A stretch of DNA of 8,347 nt. Origin: Desulfocapsa sp. Its GTDB lineage: Bacteria > Desulfobacterota > Desulfobulbia > Desulfobulbales > Desulfocapsaceae. Below, piece after piece: positions 6,019 through 8,347 of the stretch. The notes under the pieces were generated by a model. It searched no databases and was not told where the DNA came from. It was given only the letters and a program-made list of their open reading frames with translations. Position 1 is the stretch's first letter. Each line of letters starts with the position of its first letter. The stretch lies in contig JAOZKX010000072.1 in assembly GCA_029935135.1 (NCBI GenBank), forward strand, positions 1-8,347. The letters are read 5' to 3'. The position numbers were made by a program, and so were the translations under genes.

Positions 6019-7641
6019 ATGATGGAAAGTGACTTTTTAATAATCGGAAGTGGCATCGCTGGATTGTCTTTTGCTTTAAAATGTGCCAAGCTTGGCACTG
6101 TCATCCTGGTCACCAAAAAGCGTGATGTGGATACTGCCACCAACCTGGCGCAAGGTGGAATTGCAGCAGTTCTCAATAAAGATGACAGTGTGGACTCACA
6201 TATCAACGACACGCTCATCTCAGGAGCAGGACTCTGTGATAAAGCTATTGTGAATCTCGTGGTCACAGATGGCCCTGATCGAATCAAAGAACTGGTCCAA
6301 ATTGGCGTAGACTTTGTAAAAGACGAAGAGAGCTCCTCAGGATACTCACTGGGCAAGGAAGGAGGGCATAGCCATCGCAGGGTTGCCCACGCAAACGATC
6401 TCACCGGAAGGGAAATCGAACATGCACTATTGGACAAGGCTAGATCAAATGAGCGGATCACACTGCTGGAAGAGCACATTGCCATAGATCTACTCATGGC
6501 TGAAAGCAACGGGAATGGGCGATGCTTCGGCGCATATGTAATGGAGGGCGGCGTCGTTACACCCTATGTAGCAAAAGTCACTGCACTATGCAGCGGCGGG
6601 GTGGGCAAGGTGTATCTTTATACAACAAACCCTGACATTGCCACTGGCGATGGCCTGGCAATGGCCTTTAGAGCTGGCGCTGAGATGGAGAATATGGAAT
6701 TTGTTCAGTTCCATCCAACATGTCTCTACCACCCCCAGGAAAAGAATTTTCTCATTTCGGAGGCAGTAAGGGGAGAAGGGGGGATCTTAATTGGAGCGGA
6801 CAATGTTCCTTTTATGGAAAAATACGACCCAAGAGGAGACCTTGCAACTAGAGATACTGTGGCACGTGCAATCGACAAAGAGTTGAAAGAAACCGGTGAA
6901 GACTGTGTGTACCTGGATATCAGCTCCAAAGAAAGGACATTTTTAGAAAAGAGGTTTCCTACAATTTTTGGGAGGTGCCTGAGTAGAGGCATTGACATCA
7001 GCAAGCAGCCAATTCCAGTTGTTCCTGCAGCGCATTATATGTGCGGTGGGGTGAGAACTGATAAAAATGGGAAAAGTTCAGTGCCTGGATTATTTGCCCT
7101 TGGAGAAACAGCAAGTACCGGACTCCACGGGGGGAATCGACTTGCTAGTAATAGCTTATTGGAAGCTGTCGTGTTTGCTGATCGCGCTGCAGCATATTGC
7201 AGCAAACACTGGTCAGAAATAAAGAGTATTGAGATACCTGCTATTGATTCCTGGAAAAGCGGTAAGGCAAGAAAAATGAGCGAGGAAATCCTTATCAATC
7301 ATAACTGGGATGTTATTCGTAGAACGATGTGGAATTATGTGGGTATCGTTCGCTCTCGAAATCGATTGGAGCTCGCGCAAAAAAGAATGGCTGTTATATA
7401 CGACTAGATCGATCAGTTTTATCGTGAATATCTAATTACACCAAACATGGTAGAACTTCGCAATATTGCCCTGATTGCCCTCCTGATTATTCAGTCGGCG
7501 ATGCAGCGTAAAGAGTCAAGAGGATTACACTATGTCATTGATTTTATAGACAAATACAAGACCACAAAACAGACTGTTTTTCAAAAGAAAACGAATGGTG
7601 AGAAATGGGAGATCGAGATGGTGGAAGGGGAATTAAAGTGA
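6019..7641 (+). CDS. nadB: L-aspartate oxidase NadB, interrupted by an in-frame TAG at codon 463
   Basis: NadB oxidises L-aspartate to iminoaspartate with FAD; NadA then makes quinolinate for NAD. Residues 8-15 carry the FAD-binding IIGSGIAG, then QGGIAA (45-50), HSHRR (117-121), FHPT (231-234), EAVRGEGG (248-255), HYMCGGV (339-345) and GLHGGNRLASNSLLEA (368-383). Translation would stop at TAG 7405-7407 after 462 residues. The same frame goes on with IDQFYREY, VELRN, AMQRKESRGLHYVIDF and ends at TGA 7639-7641. The whole frame is 540 codons, the length I remember for E. coli NadB. Those last motifs are conserved in this flavoprotein family. There is no ribosome site before the internal ATG at 7447, so two separate proteins are unlikely. 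AAGGA at 6010-6014 favours either ATG 6019 or 6022 as the start. The gene overlaps the ACT gene by 4 bases (GTGA). Confidence 0.9.
7405..7407 (+). other. In-frame amber codon within nadB
   Basis: TAG sits between GAC and ATC in a helix-forming part of the NadB C-terminal domain. By my memory of E. coli NadB, the flanks align without gaps for about 15 residues before and 19 after, and TAG falls on a Glu just before IDEYY. A single change from GAG, CAG or AAG would create it. Pyrrolysine, suppression, mutation and sequence error all remain possible. Confidence 0.85.
7623..7630 (+). promoter_or_regulatory. Ribosome binding site that sets the ACT-gene start
   Basis: GGAAGGGG lies 7 bases before GTG 7638, a near-ideal spacing. 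It argues for the GTG start over ATG 7605, which has no such site and would add 11 residues of unlikely sequence. Confidence 0.75.
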
Positions 7642-8216
7642 CTAAACAACTTGTCATATCGGTTATGTCTAAGGACAGACCAGGGATCGTAGCAGATATC
7701 AGTGGTGCCATTTTGGATCTTGGCGGTGACCTTGCAGACTTAAATCAATCGGTTCTTGGTGGCTATTTTACAATGATACTTATCGCAGAGTTTGCTGGAG
7801 AGACAACTCCTGAAGATGTCATTGCCAGATTTTCTCATATCAAATCTGAGACTAAACTTGAGGCAAATATCAAAGAAATGGAAGTTCCTCTGGAAATTGA
7901 AAAATCCAGACTGCCAGGTGAAACCTATATCGTAACGGCACAGGGTGTGAATAGAAAGGGACTGGTTTCAATAATGGGTGATTTTTTCTTTGCGAAAAGT
8001 ATCAACATCCTTGATCTTGTGACTACCAGAGAGCAGGAGCTGTACACAATGATTTTTCAGATTAATCTTACAAATATCGCATCAATGTCTAGCCTGAGAG
8101 CAGAGTTGCAGAAGCTTGCACAGGCTGAAAAACTCGACGTTGTGCTCCAGCACAACGATATATTCAAAGCAACCCATGAGGTTGGAACGCCGTGCTATAG
8201 TACGGTGGAAGGCTAA
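7638..8216 (+). CDS. Double ACT-domain regulatory protein (GcvR-like)
   Basis: This is a 192-residue protein made of two ACT domains. The first (about 1-75) begins VTKQLVISVMSKDRPGIVAD, the classic ACT opening. The second (about 95-180) begins YIVTAQGVNRKGLVS. ACT domains bind amino acids or similar ligands; GcvR, with the same two-ACT layout, modulates the glycine cleavage regulator in E. coli. No catalytic or DNA-binding part is present. GTG 7638 is preferred as the start over ATG 7605 because of the strong ribosome site and the fit to the family. It overlaps the nadB stop (GTGA) and sits 2 bp before the UPF0210 gene, so translation is probably coupled across all three. Pairing of an ACT gene with UPF0210 is a known arrangement. 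The ligand is unknown. Confidence 0.88.
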   Translation: MTKQLVISVMSKDRPGIVADISGAILDLGGDLADLNQSVLGGYFTMILIAEFAGETTPEDVIARFSHIKSETKLEANIKEMEVPLEIEKSRLPGETYIVTAQGVNRKGLVSIMGDFFFAKSINILDLVTTREQELYTMIFQINLTNIASMSSLRAELQKLAQAEKLDVVLQHNDIFKATHEVGTPCYSTVEG

Positions 8217-8218
8217 AT

Positions 8219-8347
8219 ATGCTTCGTAGTGACCAGATACTATCAACAGTTGAAATGATCCAGAAAGAAAATCTCGATGTTCGCACAGTAACCATGGGAA
8301 TAAATCTCCTCGACTGTCGGGCCGGCTCGGCTGAGGCCACTTGCCGA
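8219..8347 (+). CDS. UPF0210/DUF711 (PFL-like) family protein, 5' part only
   Basis: Forty-three codons are open up to the window edge: MLRSDQILSTVEMIQKENLD, then VRTVTMGINLLDC. The VRTVTMGINLLDC stretch is the signature N-terminus of UPF0210/DUF711, a family of about 450 residues with a pyruvate formate-lyase-like fold and no settled function. GGAAGG (8207-8212) lies 6 bases before the ATG. It begins 2 bp after the ACT gene, an arrangement found in many bacteria, which supports both calls. The gene is cut by the window end, not broken. Confidence 0.88.
   Translation, partial: MLRSDQILSTVEMIQKENLDVRTVTMGINLLDCRAGSAEATCR

Noticed and set aside
5988..6509. Long open frame on the minus strand opposite the nadB 5' end
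   Set aside because: It lies antisense to strongly conserved NadB sequence, starts across parS, has a low-complexity Ser-rich composition and resembles no family; it is a shadow.
7402..7417. Near-palindrome ACTA-GATCGATC-AGT around the amber codon as a recoding stem-loop
   Set aside because: The palindrome has no loop space and is interrupted by one base. It is unlikely to be a functional RNA structure.
7447..7641. Separate small gene for the NadB C-terminal part
   Set aside because: It is in the same frame as nadB, there is no ribosome site before the ATG, and the 13 codons between TAG and ATG still match NadB. It is the continuation of nadB.

Overview
The window looks like a chromosomal segment from an anaerobic Desulfobacterota-type (deltaproteobacterial) bacterium of moderate GC. 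The reasons are a PAS hybrid histidine kinase, a membrane polyferredoxin paired with a tiny CxxC protein, an MTH1187-type thiamine-binding protein, a double-ACT gene followed by a UPF0210/DUF711 gene, and a canonical parABS locus. The lineage is an inference from protein style, not a database result.

Layout. Positions 1-93 hold a REP-like pair of inverted palindromes, followed by an orphan hybrid sensor kinase on the plus strand (171-1856). A convergent intergenic region with hairpins separates it from a six-gene minus-strand block. In transcription order that block is parA (5793-5017), parB (4996-4127), an MTH1187-family protein (4066-3764), a 52-residue CxxC membrane protein that is easy to miss (3680-3522), a NapH-like 4Fe-4S membrane protein (3493-2564) and a secreted double-SH3b protein (2477-2007). 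A divergent region of 225 bp (5794-6018) carries a perfect 16-bp parS. Next is a plus-strand operon: nadB (6019-7641), a GcvR-like double-ACT protein (7638-8216) and the start of a UPF0210/DUF711 gene (8219 to the window edge).

How the parts fit. ParA, ParB and parS form a chromosome segregation module, and parS lies in the nadB leader about 200 bp from parA, so ParB loading could affect both divergent units. The CxxC protein and the polyferredoxin probably form a membrane thiol or electron-transfer pair of unknown role. NadB makes iminoaspartate for NAD synthesis.

The most notable observation is that nadB is interrupted by one in-frame TAG at codon 463 (7405-7407). The reading frame continues through the conserved C-terminal motifs of L-aspartate oxidase, giving 540 codons in all, and ends in a GTGA overlap with the next gene. 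This could be pyrrolysine or another amber readthrough, a recent nonsense mutation, or a sequence error. Three other genes here (parA, the CxxC gene and the SH3b gene) end in TAG, so TAG also seems to serve as an ordinary stop.
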